Part shown: piece by piece, positions 22,301-34,900 of the stretch | How the letters are laid out: each line of letters opens with the position of its first letter | Numbering within the stretch: the stretch's first letter is position 1 | Assembly: GCA_020746995.1 (NCBI GenBank) | Contig: JAGPXD010000006.1 | Coordinates: 1,178,001 to 1,242,000, forward strand | Direction: 5' to 3' | Source: Plectosphaerella cucumerina | Taxonomy: Eukaryota > Ascomycota > Sordariomycetes > Glomerellales > Plectosphaerellaceae | DNA length: 64,000 nucleotides | The notes under the pieces: model-generated | Database searches by the model: none | What the model saw: the letters and a program-made list of their open reading frames with translations, nothing else | What the model was told of the DNA's origin: nothing | Translations under genes and position numbers: made by a program

Positions 22301-25300
22301 GGGCATGCCTTGAGGTCTTGTCTGAAATGCGATCAACGGCCTTCAGATGGGCGAGTATGCTCTTCGAACAGGCTGATGAGAGCGAATCCGAAAGCGAGCG
22401 TCGCAACCTAGCATCTCTTGCCCTATTCTTCGCACTCATCTGCCACAACACCTTCGACGTGGGCCTTGACAACTTGGCGACGATCTTCCGAGACTGTGAT
22501 ACAGCAAAGCTCCTGATAATAACGTCAGTCTTTGCCGAGCAGTACAAAGACCTTTCTGCAAGCACGGAAAATATTCTCATGAAGATCCTGCGCCAGCGCC
22601 AGCAGAGACTTGCCCATGCTCTGGAAGGATTCCTCACTCAAGAAATTCTTGATCGCCAGAACGATTGTCTCGACGCAGCCACTACTTACTTCTGGCCCGC
22701 CTTTGTACCCGGTCAATCTTGGGTCAGTGCCTTCCCGAAGTCGGGCTCACGCCACGTGCTACAGACTATGTCTGCGGCTGGTTCAGGCAGGGAGGCCGTG
22801 GCTGTTTCATTCAACCTCCTGACCGGCCTTATCCTGGTCAACGGACTGCCCATCTCAGTCTTACCGGATCAGTATCAGTCACACAACACCTTCAAGATCC
22901 TCTTCCAGGAGTACATCCCGCGGGTGGTTACTTCAAATGTCCCTGGCATGCACTTTTCAGGCTCCAAGACTCACCACAGCTGGGACATTCACTTGGCGCT
23001 CTATGGTACCTCTCTAACCATTCGCACTTTGCGAGATAACCAGCGCTATGAGTTTATTCCTGCTACAATGCTGGGATCCGAGGTTCCCTCCGAGTTCAAA
23101 CACAACTTCCACCACTGGCTTGATCTTGACAGAAACACCATCGAGTTCCGGACGTTGTCGTCCCGTTGGGAGCCCGCTGCTGCCAACTGGACTTTGGACT
23201 TGCAGACTGGAAGACTCGTCAAAGGGGGTCAATTTCTTCTCAGCGCCACCAGCCAAACGGCCAAAACCATCTCCACAAGTCTCCAAGCTCTCGAGAGTCC
23301 AACCTACATGTCCTTTGTCCTATGCGGCGGAACTGTTAAAGCTCACCTACCGCGACTACAACTATCATTCTCGTTGCAAGCCTCATCTGACAGGCTGCTC
23401 TCGGACAACTACACTGGCTTTGTCTTGGACTCGAATCAATCTATCGGTACCCTGTTTGGTCTAGCAAATAGGCTGGTCCTGTGCAGCGAGGGATCCGAAC
23501 TTCGTCTCCGCGAAAGGATTGTCTTGATTCCTCGTGGCAACGTTCATTTCTCGACCACAGCTTCGGGAATGGCGGTCGGGATTTCCAGCCAAGATCTGAC
23601 GACCATCAGCAACAAGATCGTGCCTTTGAAGCAAGGCTCTATCAAGTACTCTACATTCGCCATCGACAAGCATCTGCGCAAGCTCCGAGACAGTGGCCTC
23701 TTGGGAGATAGGCTTCTGCTCGCATATCTGCACGCGGTCACATCTTCGTGTCTCCCCGACACATTGACAGAAAGAACGGGGACAGAGGAGGCGCTACGAC
23801 TCTTGAACTCAGCAGCGGTCAAGTCTCACCCTGTCATTGATGGCGAAAGCAAACAACTGCTGCACCAGCTTGCGGAACTAAGCCCCGAGAGGAGCTATTA
23901 CCCGGAACATATGAAGTCAATGGAGACAATTTCGTGGGACAGGAGACTGCCCATTCTCTCCCAGCACGACTACTTCGGAAGATATGTCGCCTCTATTGAG
24001 GACCACGCTGACATCAACGGCATGCTCGGGTTCCACAGCAGTCGTACTCGCTACCCACAGAAGTCAAGCCGAGCTTTGGTGCAAAGGGCTTTGACACGCA
24101 ACTCGTTTCTCCGCACGAGAGGCTTCGGCGCCGAAGAATCCCAAGAGTCTCGAGACGAGGTATACACGGGCCGTGCTGCAGCTTCCGGACAAAAGTGCCA
24201 GAGATCTGCCGGCATCAGTCGAATCGTTATCAACGGCGAAACCGAGTTAGTTGAGAAAGTATCGTCTTTCAGCGTCTCCGAGGTCCAGCAAGTTACGGGC
24301 GACGTAATCCTCGGCATCGTGGCCGATACTTCAAGGCCAACTCCGTCTCTGCAGCTACATGCGCCTTTCGACAAATTCATTAGTGGGCAATGGTGTCGCT
24401 TGCACGAGCACCTGTCAACACGAATAGACTTCCCCCGCGAGAGGCACGCTCTGTCCGCAATGCTTGCTTTCTACGCCTTCACGAGCAAGACCGATGAGGA
24501 TTGGAAAGCCGTCCAAGCCCTTGCTGCCTTCATTACAGCACCTGAGCTCAGCACACGGTTGATCACCCCCGGTAGCGTCCCCGAGTTCGACTTGAGCGAT
24601 CGTATGTCCATACATAGCGATGTGTGTGACATTGCGAAGCAGCAACTGCTGCCGCTAGAGCGCACTCCAGACGGAAAGCTAGAAAGGCGAGCCGGCGAAA
24701 CCTACTACGACTTTGATAATCGACAGGCCTGGAATTATCGTGACAACTCAAGTTCCGCCATTTGGAGATTGGCGCAGATTTTGGGGTCGCAATTTGACCA
24801 GACCAAGTGTCGCTCACCCTCGCTCGACCAGAAGGCAAACTATTGGAACTATATCGATTTGTGGAGTTTCAGTCGAGAAATAGCCGCCTCTTTCGAGTTG
24901 GCCTGGAGACAGCACCACTTCAGTCTCTACATGGACAAGATCGCAAGAGTCATGGGGAGGCTCCCCGCAGCCTCTCCAATCGATCTGGAGCACGCTGCGC
25001 CGTCCGCTATCCTCCACCATGGGGCACCAAGTTCCCACCGAGGATACATCGTCATGGATGATCTTCTTACCCATACGCCTCCATCATTCATGGCGCCGAC
25101 ATTTGACAGCATGTCCAAGTTGAGCGATGCGTCAGCTGCGGTCAATTTTTCGCCTGCCTTGACTGAGACAGATGCAATGGAAAATCTGTTGGAAGATCTT
25201 GAGACACACAAGTCAGGCAAGCACGAAGACTCCTACATCAAAGAGCTACAGGCAAGCGCAAGCGCAAAGATCGCCACGCAAGAACCCTCAGAGAGCCAGC

Positions 25301-28300
25301 AAAGCATCCTTCAACTACGACCAACACTCCAAGTGCATCTCGATGAGACCACATCATACTTGGTTGCTTGCGAGACAGCTGTACGACAAGCCCTCGAAGA
25401 GACACATGCCCACACTCGAACTTCTAGCTTGGGTGGCCATTTGCCAAGAATATCCGTCCTACTATTGCTGCAACAATTGTCCAAGGACCGTTGGCCAAGG
25501 GTCTCGCCGAGCTGGCGCCAATGTCTTGTTCAGTACGCCCTGGCCATGACCGCAGTTCAACGTGCTCATCGCATGCTGGCTGCCAGCACTTGGCTCGACC
25601 TCAAAAAAGAGTTCGACAACCCTGGTCATTCCAACTGGGATCCGATGCATCACCCGGAGACTCTTCTCCTCGAGGTAGAAAGTAGCCTCCTCGTCCGTTC
25701 TGTACAGGAAGACATTTCGAACACGATGCGAAATCCGCCTGGCAATATCAACTCTGTCATGCAGCTGAATATGGGCGAGGGAAAGTCTTCCGTCATCGTT
25801 CCCATGACGGCAGTGGCCCTGGCTGACAAGACAAGACTTGTGCGGATTGTCGTGGCGAAGCCTCAATCGAACCAGATGAGGCACATGCTCATCAGCAAGT
25901 TGGGAGATCTCCTCAATCGGCGTGTCTTCTATCTCCCCTTCTCCCGCGATCTCCAGCCAGACATCTCGCTCGTCAAGAACATCCAGGACATGCTCGAGCT
26001 CTGCATGTCAGAGGGCGGCATGTTACTTTTGCAGCCTGAGAATATTCTCTCTTTCAAGCTTATGGGCATTGAGAACACGAATTCCGGCCACGGAGCCCTT
26101 GGACAGGCACTCTTGTCGACACAGAGATGGCTTGAGCAATGCGCACGCGATATTGTCGACGAGAGCGATGAGAACTTCAACTGCAAGTTTGAGCTCGTCT
26201 ACACCATGGGCAATCAGCAGTCGGTCGATTTGGGCCTCCAAAGGTGGAGTATCATCCAGCGAATCCTTGGTTTGGTATGGGAGGTCAGCCTTGAGGTCCA
26301 TCGCTCGGACCCCGATGGCTGCCACATCGAGCCGAGTGAATCCAGCACCATCCCGGTCGTCCGGATAGTTGGTGATGCGGCCGGAAAGCGCCTCGTTCGC
26401 AAGGTCGCCAAACGCATATGCGAGACAGGCCTTGACGGATTCCCCATTCATCGGCAGCCGCCCTCACTTCGGCAGAAGCTCATCACATACATGATAGAGC
26501 AAGACGTTCCATCTGACATTGTGGAAGCAGTCGAGGACCCAAGCAACAAGTTCTTTTGCGATGTCACCAAGGGTCCCCTTTGGCTTCTTCGAGGTCTTCT
26601 AGCCGGCGGCGTGATTCTCTTCTCTCTCAGGGAGAAGCGATGGAAAGTCAACTATGGCAGGACCTGGACCCGAGAACCTCCAACGCCGCTCGCGGTGCCC
26701 TACCATGCCAAGGACCAGCCTTCGCCGCGCTCCGAGTTCAGCCACCCGGACATCATCATCTTCCTCACCTGTCTTACATACTACTACCGAGGATTGACGA
26801 ATGACGAGCTCGATCTGTCCTTCGAATGTCTTGATCGGAAAGATCAAGTCGAGTTTGATCTCTGGGTCAAAGACGCTCAAGGATTCGATTCCAACTTCAA
26901 GCAACTATCAGCCATCAACCTCAAGGACCGCAAGCAGTGCCTGGAGAAAGTCTATCCCAAGCTCCGTTACAGCAAGGCCGCAATCGACTTCTACCTCTCC
27001 CGGATTGTCTTTGCCAAATACATGCGGGAGTTCCCAAAGAAGTTATCTGCCTCGGGCTGGGATCTTGCAAGGTCGGTCCCGCATCCTGTCACTGGATTCA
27101 GCGGCACCTGCGATGCCAAATACCTACTGCCACTCACGATCCAGCACCTGGATCTCCCTGATCAGTTGCACACGAACGCTTCCGTGCTTCGCTGCTTACT
27201 GCACCCAGAGAACCACGTCCGAGAGATGAAAGGTGGTCCTGAATCTCATACCTTTTTCGATACTCTCATCGAATCTATCGCCGGTGCCGAGAGCGATTCA
27301 ATCCAGGTGATCCTGGACGTCGGTGCACAGGTTCTGGAATACAGTAACGTCCAGGCTGCCAAGAAGTGGCTTGAAGCGACACCTGATGGGAGCCATGAGG
27401 CGGTCATCTTCGTCAACGACAGCGATGAGCTCACAGTTCTGACTCGGAATGGAATGACGGAAAGCTTCTTGTCATCTCCATATTCGCATCAGATGGCGAA
27501 ATGCCTCGTGTTCCTCGACGAAGCCCACACCCGAGGCATCGACCTGAAGCTGCCCGAAAGCTACCGCGCAGCCGTCACTCTGGGGCCAAGGCTGTCCAAA
27601 GATAGACTGGTGCAAGGTAAGTCGATCCAGAATCAATCTAAGTCGTTGCACTCGCACTAACCTGTTCTTCCATGGCAGCTTGCATGCGGATGAGGAAGCT
27701 CGGCGTCGGCCAGTCCGTCACCTTCTTCATTCAACCTGAGATCCAGCAGCGCATTCGTCAGCTACGAGCCTACTCACCTGAAAGGCGCCTGACAACACCC
27801 GATGTCCTCATCTGGTCCATCTCGGAAACATGGACGGAGCTCCGCAAGAACATCTCGCTGTGGGCAACACAGGGCATTCGACATCAGCGACAGGAGCCAA
27901 TCTGGCAGCACTGCTTGAACCAACTCGGCAATGAGGCGGGGGGCCGACTCGAGCAACAGATTGAGAAATACCTGGACGATGAAGCCCAAACGCTTGAACA
28001 GCGGTATCGGCCCCAGCAGGCTCTGCCACAGGATCACCTCCTAGAGGTCGAGGAATTGAACGACCCGGACTTTGCTACTCGCCGGGCTGAGCTTGAGGCC
28101 ATCCGACAGAAGTGCCGGGACCACGGTATTCGATCATTCGACTCGGCAACCTTGCAGGAGGAGCAGGAACGTGAACTATCGCCCGAACTTGAGACGGAGA
28201 AGCAAGTGGAGAGACCGCCCCCGGCGAAGGCAGAAACCCACGCGCTTTCCACCGTTGTCAGGAGCTTTGTCAACACAGGACGTCTTGTACAGGCGTCAGA

Positions 28301-28979
28301 CAACCGAGACGTTCTACCAGCCTTTGCTGCTTTCAAGCACACGACTGCTGCGAAGCTTTTCGACGTCGGAGACTTCCCCTGCAACGTGCTCGTTACTGGC
28401 GACTTCGTCCGGACGGTCATACCATGCGTCAACCACGTTTCGGACATGTTCCAGAGACCAGTCCGCTGGGTGGTGAGGAGTCGCGCAGATGCCGGACTGA
28501 TGGTTATCATGAGCTCTTTCGAGGTGAACGAGCTCTATGATGTGCTGAGGTTGAGCAAAACGGTCATCACCCATCAGTACTCTCCGCGGATGAACCTCGC
28601 CTTCCCCAACTTGGATCATCTCAAGCTCTACACCATGCCGGAAACACCACGAGAATGGATCGTACCGAGTCATCTCGCCGCTCAGCTCGACATCTTTTCC
28701 GGCCAATCCTGGTTCAAGTCTTACGCGCAGTACGTTGAGGTCTGCAAATATTTGGGCCTCTCATGCCGCGCCAACGAGGGTGAGGAAACGGTTGCTGCCG
28801 ATGGCTTCGAGGGGAAGACGGCAGAGAATTCGGATTGCGAGTTTGCGAAGAGTCCTGTGGCTTTCTTGAAGGCCATCTACAACGGTGTGCGCAATGATTC
28901 GCAAGATGTCAGTCGGACGGACATGGGTCGCATGCTTGGAGGGGAGTTGCTGAGGCCGGAGGACTTTGAGGATCGATAA
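19396..28979 (+). CDS. Giant DUF6606/DUF3638/DUF3645 ATPase-like protein
   Basis: Three exons (19396-19711, 19775-27616, 27679-28979) give 3152 residues, normal for this fungal family. The N-terminal part (ELMDLIEHIFLPPDAGKR onward) fits DUF6606. Residues about 2040-2280 fit DUF3638, with a P-loop-like QLNMGEGKSSVIVPM at about 2102-2116 that resembles the SecA-type GEGK motif. DUF3645 lies near 2400. A DEAH-type box (FLDEAHTRGIDLKLPESY, DEAH from about 2687) is followed by TLGPRLSKDRLVQACMRMRK. Databases often label the family 'ubiquitinyl hydrolase', but its biochemical role is not established to my knowledge. The motifs suggest a nucleotide-driven translocase or helicase-like enzyme. The start at 19396 matches the family N-terminus; 19426 is an alternative. 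All exon joins keep frame and no break is seen. Confidence 0.95.
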
Positions 28980-29257
28980 AACCGAATAGGCATTATGTCA
29001 GCCGAGTTGAGATGGTCCGTTCAATGGCAAGACTTTCCCGATGGATGATTCCGTACTCATTCAGGGGACAAATGTTTGAAGATGGCAGTTCAACATCACA
29101 TCAGGTCGTGTTCCACCCTTTCGAAACAACACAATTGATTGAAGCACCCTACTTCCAAACATCCGACCGTCTCTCACAACACCGTCTCTCCTTCCCCTAT
29201 ACCATCCGCCTGTGTGGCTTTTCCGGTCGTTGACCTGCCACTCCCTCTTGTTGCAAT

Positions 29258-29583
29258 CTAGGGGTTGCGAGGGGGGCCGGCCCTGGGGGCAACGCAGTCA
29301 GCCTGCCAGCCCGCCTCGCCCCTGAAGTAATCAAGACACATCTGATTGGTGTAAGGCTCCTCAAGATCCATGCAGAGATGTCCATCGGGACTGAGGGTTC
29401 CGCCAACCCTCTCGCAGAGGTTGACGGCGCCGGTGGAAGGGCCAGAGGAGACGCCGTCGACGAAGCAGCGGCAGGAGAAGGCCATGGAGGAGCTATGCGG
29501 GTCAGTTCTGAAGCTGGAGATGAAATGCTGTCAACTTACCTGACAAGAGCCAGGAAGGCAGCGGCGATGGCGGTGGTCTTCAT
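29258..29583 (-). CDS. Small secreted six-cysteine protein
   Basis: Exons 29583-29540 and 29492-29258 are joined over a 47-base intron (GTAAGT...CATAG) and give 92 residues. Residues 1-19 (MKTTAIAAAFLALVSSSMA) form a clear signal peptide. The mature part has six cysteines at about 22, 24, 41, 55, 67 and 81, in the pattern SCRCFVDG, NLCERVGG, HLCMDL, QMCLDYF and ADCVAP. Size, secretion and even cysteine count fit the small secreted proteins that include fungal effectors. I do not recognise a named family. The intron splits the signal peptide, as is common in such genes. It is divergent from another six-cysteine secreted protein gene at 31072. Confidence 0.68.
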
Positions 29584-30850
29584 CTTGAAAGGAGATTGGG
29601 GTTCTTGAGTTTGAGAGATGGTTGGGTTTTGACTGTGGTTGGTAATGATTGAAGTAGTTGGAGAAGCTGAGTGTGATGAAGAGGGACTTGAGTGAATCTG
29701 GGCCGGCGATATGCTGGTTTAAGTAGTTTTCCTGACTGGATAGTGATCCCGAGATTATGGGTGCCGGACATGTACGAAGAGTCTTGCCTTGGCCAGCTCT
29801 CAAGCTCACCCATACCTTACTTGGCAATAGCTTCCTTTCTGCAGGCACCGGAATAGTGGCAGGTCTATTCGAAAATCTCCGCCGTCTGATTCTGTGCACA
29901 TCCTGCGGAGGAGGATATCGACGCGGAGTTGTCCCAGCTCCTAGTCTCCGCCATCATTGTCAAGTCGTGTATGCTTCTCGCTCATCATGCGTAATCATAC
30001 CGACTGGGCGCAATAAATGATGTCTCAGGATAAATAGGTTTGGTAGCATAATCAGGGACTGCATCTATTCCTGTTCGTCCGACGGAGTTCAAGCGTCAAG
30101 ACAGCTTGATATTGACTTGGGTGGTCGGCAGTTACATGCCGTAAGCGCCGTGCCGGGCAAATCGGAGACGCTAAGCGCGCAATACGGCCAAGCCAGAACC
30201 AAGAGACGACGCTGATGAGGCACATGCTTGAGTAGCGCATCTCGTTCTTCTCGCATAGAGTCGTTGAGTAGAGGCGACGGCCGCTGCTGACAACATTGAC
30301 GCCGGATTAGTGAGTGCGTCGATGGTCAAAACTGCTTTCCGATTGGACAACTCTAAAGATAAATAATCAGGCCGACAAGAGGGAGACACGGACCTCTACG
30401 TCGGGTTTCACTGCAGAGTCATGTCACCCAATCTCCAGAGCATCATGAGACTTACACGCCAAGGCTCGACTGCCATCTTACATGTTGACCTCGAGCCACG
30501 GATCAAAGAAAGAGCAGTTGAGCGCCACCCTCGCGTCTATGCTTGGATCTTGGCGTATTGGTTAAACAATGTGTCCAATTGCGCTCATCCTCGCCAACCC
30601 CAATTCAGTCTTTCCGCGGTTTCCTATTGACTCAGGTTGGCGGAGTGTGCGGAGTATGCGGAGTTTGTCATTTGCGTTCAGGAAGGCTGTGCTTTCTATC
30701 GAATGCACAGCATCATGCTTGGAAGCCGAGCTGTGTAGGCCGCGAAGGGACTTTGAGTCGAGGGGCTCGAACTGGCTTTTGGTGGAAGGCCCAGTCCCAG
30801 TGGCATCGTCACGTGGGAGTTGGTCAAAACTCAAGAGCATGAGAAGCAAA

Positions 30851-30858
30851 TATAAAAA
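30851..30858 (+). promoter_or_regulatory. Candidate TATA box
   Basis: TATAAAAA lies about 215 bases upstream of the ATG at 31072 and just before a CT-rich leader. This fits a core promoter with a leader of roughly 180 bases. Confidence 0.5.
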
Positions 30859-30912
30859 GACATGGTCAGCTTCTCGAAAGTATTCCCTCTTCTCTCATTC
30901 TCATTCAGTCAA

Positions 30913-30960
30913 CTCACACGATCTCTCCAATCTCACACGATCTCTCCAATCTCACACTCT
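30913..30960 (+). repeat. 19-base tandem repeat in the 5' leader
   Basis: CTCACACGATCTCTCCAAT occurs exactly at 30913-30931 and again at 30932-30950, followed by a partial third copy (CTCACACTCTCT). It lies in the probable 5' UTR of the gene at 31072. Confidence 0.9.
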
Positions 30961-31071
30961 CTCCCTCTATCAAAGTCAACCACCGACTTCCACAGTCCTT
31001 CACTTTCCAAATCCACCCAGCTACCTACGGATCTTACCTTGCAATCAACTACCACCCCCTCCATCATCAAA

Positions 31072-31506
31072 ATGAAGTTCGCCGGAGCCATCACCGCCAT
31101 CCTCGCCACCGTCTCGGCCGCCACAGCCGCAGCCGTCGGCAGCAAGACCGAGTCCCGCCAGCTCGGAATGATGGTTGGAGCCGAGGCCATCAGCTTCGCC
31201 CAGGACGCCATTGACGAGGCCCGCTCTGCCGCCTCCGAGAGGTACCGCGGTAGGCGCCTCGAGGAGGACACGGGCAGCAATGCTTGCACCACTGCGGCTT
31301 GCAGGTCGTGCAAGAACAGCTCCCTGACCATTGCCATCGCCGAGGTCATGGGATGTGGTCTTGCGGCTCTCGTTACCACGATCCCCGCCACCATCGTTTC
31401 GGGTCCCGTCGGATTCGCCCTCGAGATTTCCGGCTTCACTCTCTGTGAGGCTGCCGCGGTTGCCACGTACAACAGGGCCCTGATCGATTGCCGCCAGAAC
31501 CAGTGA
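31072..31506 (+). CDS. Secreted six-cysteine protein with likely propeptide
   Basis: One exon encodes 144 residues. Residues 1-21 (MKFAGAITAILATVSAATAAA) are a signal peptide. A helical Ala/Glu-rich segment follows and ends in YRGRR (Arg61-Arg62), a Kex2-type dibasic site. The part after it starts LEEDTGSNACTT and has all six cysteines (about 72, 77, 80, 95, 125 and 140). Two hydrophobic Gly/Ala-rich stretches lie between them (CGLAALVTTIPATIVSG and VGFALEISGFTLC). The order signal, pro-part, dibasic site, Cys-rich hydrophobic core suggests a processed secreted peptide, for example membrane-active or antimicrobial. This is inference, since I do not recognise a family. The strong TATA-like box and CT-rich leader suggest good expression. 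Confidence 0.72.
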   Translation: MKFAGAITAILATVSAATAAAVGSKTESRQLGMMVGAEAISFAQDAIDEARSAASERYRGRRLEEDTGSNACTTAACRSCKNSSLTIAIAEVMGCGLAALVTTIPATIVSGPVGFALEISGFTLCEAAAVATYNRALIDCRQNQ

Positions 31507-31960
31507 GAGTGAGATAGGGGGAGTACTTGGGAGCCAAGGAGACTGGGGGAGGGGCTTGGGTTGGGGGAGTGGATGGTTCGGCTGATTTCTCTTTCCTTGT
31601 GTGTCAGTTCGCTCTTTAAGTGTGAAGTTACTGCTTTTTTCTGCTACATTTGTTTGTTTTATCTTGTACGAATACGAAGATCTCTCGAGTTTGACTTGCT
31701 CAAATTATCACAACATTCTTTAAGACCAAGTGCCGTACACATGTCGCAACGCAAGTGTAAGTCATCATTATCCGGAACCCTGTGGCCATGCAATGATCTA
31801 TCATAGTAAGAGGTAGACCATTCATCGTTTCATCAGACCCTCAGACAAGTCAATCTCTCTGCAAAGCCACAAAACGTGACCAAAGGCAGCGTCTGGCATG
31901 AGCTTGTACAAAACTCCGTACAGTTCAGTCCATTCACAGTCATCCACACTTGCTTCCTCC
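31507..31960. other. Intergenic, convergent 3' ends
   Basis: This 454-base spacer lies between two converging genes, the secreted protein and the helicase. It is T-rich around 31600-31720, as expected for 3' UTR sequence. Nothing else is seen. Confidence 0.5.
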
Positions 31961-34900
31961 TTACAAACCCATCCTTCCCACGTTCCTACCGAGCTCGTCC
32001 ATGTCTGTCGCATGTTGTACACCGGCCGCAGGCGTGTGGTGTTGGCCGCCCACGGCTCCTCCGCACTCCGGGCATCGAGCCAGCTCCATCGGCATCCCGC
32101 ACTCGCCGACGGTGAACGGGTGTCCCTGCTCGCAGGTGTACCAGTGCCCAGTTCCCAAGAACTCCTGCGACATGGCCTTGTACACCGCCAGCCTCTCCTC
32201 CGCCGTCACCGGCGAGTAGAAAGTGTCCAGGAAGCTCTTCTCGAGCGCGTCCACCTGCGACTGCAAATTCCGAGTAGAGGGTCTGAGTTCGAGGACCTCC
32301 CTGGCAAGCTGGACCTCTGCCTCTCCCAGTTCGCGCAGAGATTGATCTGGGGCTGATTCACCGACAAGTGTTTGCTGGTAGATATGCGCAATGCAGTAGA
32401 GGCGTGCAAGGAGGATGTGCGTCTCTGCCTTCAGTCGCCACAGTTGTCGCTCATGGGCCTCGTTTACGATCAGGCGGAAGTCGACCATGTACTCGTCCAC
32501 ATTCATCTGGTCCCCCTCGGACTTCGCACGGCGGGCGAAGAAGTGCTCAAGGAGAACAATGTCGCACCGCAGAAGCATCGCGAGGGTCTTAAAGTAGCCG
32601 CTCATCTGGACTTCGACCTCGCCTCGCTCCGCAAAGCCGCCAAAGCGCACGCGGTTGGCAACCCGCTGGTAGGGTTGCTCGTTCTTCCCGACCTTGGCGA
32701 GGTGCTGCTCTAGGCCGGCCCGAACTGGCCGCATCTTGTTGGCGCCTGGCAGAGAAGCGGACACAGCTTTGAAGCGATCGCGCCTTGACAGTGTCAGATC
32801 GACCAGCTTGGTCGTTGTCTTGAATTGGTCTTGGCCCTGCGTCGATTTTGCAGCTTGCGAGTCCATGGCCTCCTCGGCGGTTGCGAGCTCCAAAGCCAGC
32901 CTGTTCAGTTCCGACGCTGACCAGGTGATGAACTTCTTCGTCGCTTCGTCAAGCAGTCCCCTACGAATCAAGCGGCCGTAACGGGCCACGTTGCGCAGGG
33001 GACCACGGCACTGCGGGCAGACCCTGATCTTGACCTCGCCGTCCGAAGAGAAGGGCGTCGAGGGCGCCTTGACGGCAATTGGGATCGCGTTTGAGTTCAG
33101 TGTGTAGTGATCCTTCATTCCCATTTGCGCATCCATGTTCGTGAAGGTCAGCGGGTGGCCGCAGTTGGGGAAGAGGCATGGTTCCTCGTCGAGATTGATG
33201 TCCTTGTACTCTTCCATGACATACAGGTCCACGATGAGGGACTTGATGTCGTCCGATGCGCACACCTGGCAGAACTCCGCAGTAGGACATTTCTCGCCGC
33301 AGAGTGAAGGGCAGCGATGACCGCACGACAGCATCTTGTCGCATCTCAAGGAGCACGGCACCCAGTTGCAAGGGGCCGCGCACGGCATGAGGCACTGCGA
33401 ATGAGGGCATACCGACGAGCAGCTCATCTCGGCGCATGGCACGCATGGTTCGCTGCAGATCTGGCTGCACTTGGAGTGGCTGCATCTGGACTCGCACGGC
33501 TGCTTGCAGGGCGGGCACGCCAACTCGCCGTGGCAAACTAGTTTGCAGCGGTGGCTGCAGTTGTTGAAGTCTCTGTCGCAAGGCTGGGTGCATACGCCAT
33601 GGTTCGCCTCCTTGACTTCGCCGTTGACCCGATAGCACTTGTAGCATTTTCTTTTGCAGGTGTGTCCGCACTGCAAGGCACTGCCGCACACTTCTCTGCA
33701 GGCATACTTGGAAGAGGTGACATCCACCGAGCAGGGCACCGCGACCGAGTGGCCACAGTCGGGCGTCAGCTTCGAGACCTTGACCATGCACTGTATCTTG
33801 CTCGGATCTTGCACCTGCCAGCAGGGAGCCGAGGAAACCCCGTGGCCACAAGGGAGCACGATTTTGAGACCCTCAATCATCTGATTGCAGCGGACCTCGC
33901 AGGGCTCGCCGCACAAACGTGGGCAGCTGTGATCGCAGCCATCCTTGAAGCGCGCGCAGGCTTCAAGACATTTGACGGCCTGATGCAGTGTGTCCGCATG
34001 ACATGGACCGGTGCAGACATGGCCGCAGCCCAGCCGTCTCTCGCAGCGCAGAGTACAGCCGCCATCGGGCGCCATGATCAGGAAGTCCTCTGGGGTCTGG
34101 ACGGATATTTCTGTCGACAGGTGGCGGGGACACTGAAGCTGAAGCTTGGGGCCCAGGTTCCCGTCTGCCTCCAGCAGCTGAATGACATCTTTCCACATGG
34201 GAACTGTGGAGAAGGTTGTGGTGTTTCCAATGAGATACATGCCGTGTTTCGCCCTGGACAAGAGGACGTTGATGCGATTGGACGTGTTCAGGAATCCTGG
34301 CCGCCTGTCGTTGTTGCTGCGGACGAGAGAAACGATGACAACCTTTGCTTCCTCGCCTTGAAAGTTGTCGACTGTGGCAACGCGGACCTCGGCAAGCGAC
34401 GAAGATTTGCCCAGCTGCAGCGGCAACGGAGTAGAAGAATCATCGTCGTTGGCGTCAGCGTCGGCATTGGCGACGACCTCGGTATCTCTGTCGTTGAGGA
34501 CAATCTGCATTGTTGCACCGAGCGCCTTGCGCAGCTTCTGCAGCTGGCCGAGATATGGCGTCAGGACCGCAATCTCTCCGGCCTTGTAGACGCCCTGGCG
34601 CAAGAGATGTGACACCAGTGCCGAGACCATCCCCACCTCGAAATCGTTCGAATGAGACGTGTCCGCGGAGTCTTGCTTCTCGTGATTCGACTCGAACTGC
34701 TGGTGGTTCATCCAGAAAAGTCGCTTGGCCATTCCGATGACCTCAGGGTACTGATGGACGTTATCTGCATCGACGAGGGTGCTGTACAAGGTCGAGCGGA
34801 CGAGTTCCGCGATGGAAGGGTGCATCCTGCGTTGCGTGTCCAGGATGTTAAATGGGATGCACGGGCGGGAGCGTCGGACGCCGTCTGCGCCCATGACCTC

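Larger units (their letters stand above)
29584..31071. promoter_or_regulatory. Divergent promoter region of two secreted-protein genes
   Basis: No gene is supported in this 1.5-kb interval. It separates the ATG of the leftward six-cysteine gene from the ATG of the rightward one. Parts around 29980-30400 are poorer in GC. The right end holds a TATA-like box and a pyrimidine-rich leader. Confidence 0.5.

Noticed and set aside
33551..34612. 353-codon frame antisense to the helicase
   Set aside because: It is a shadow of a strongly coding, Cys-rich region, with low-complexity Ala/Leu composition and no family signal.
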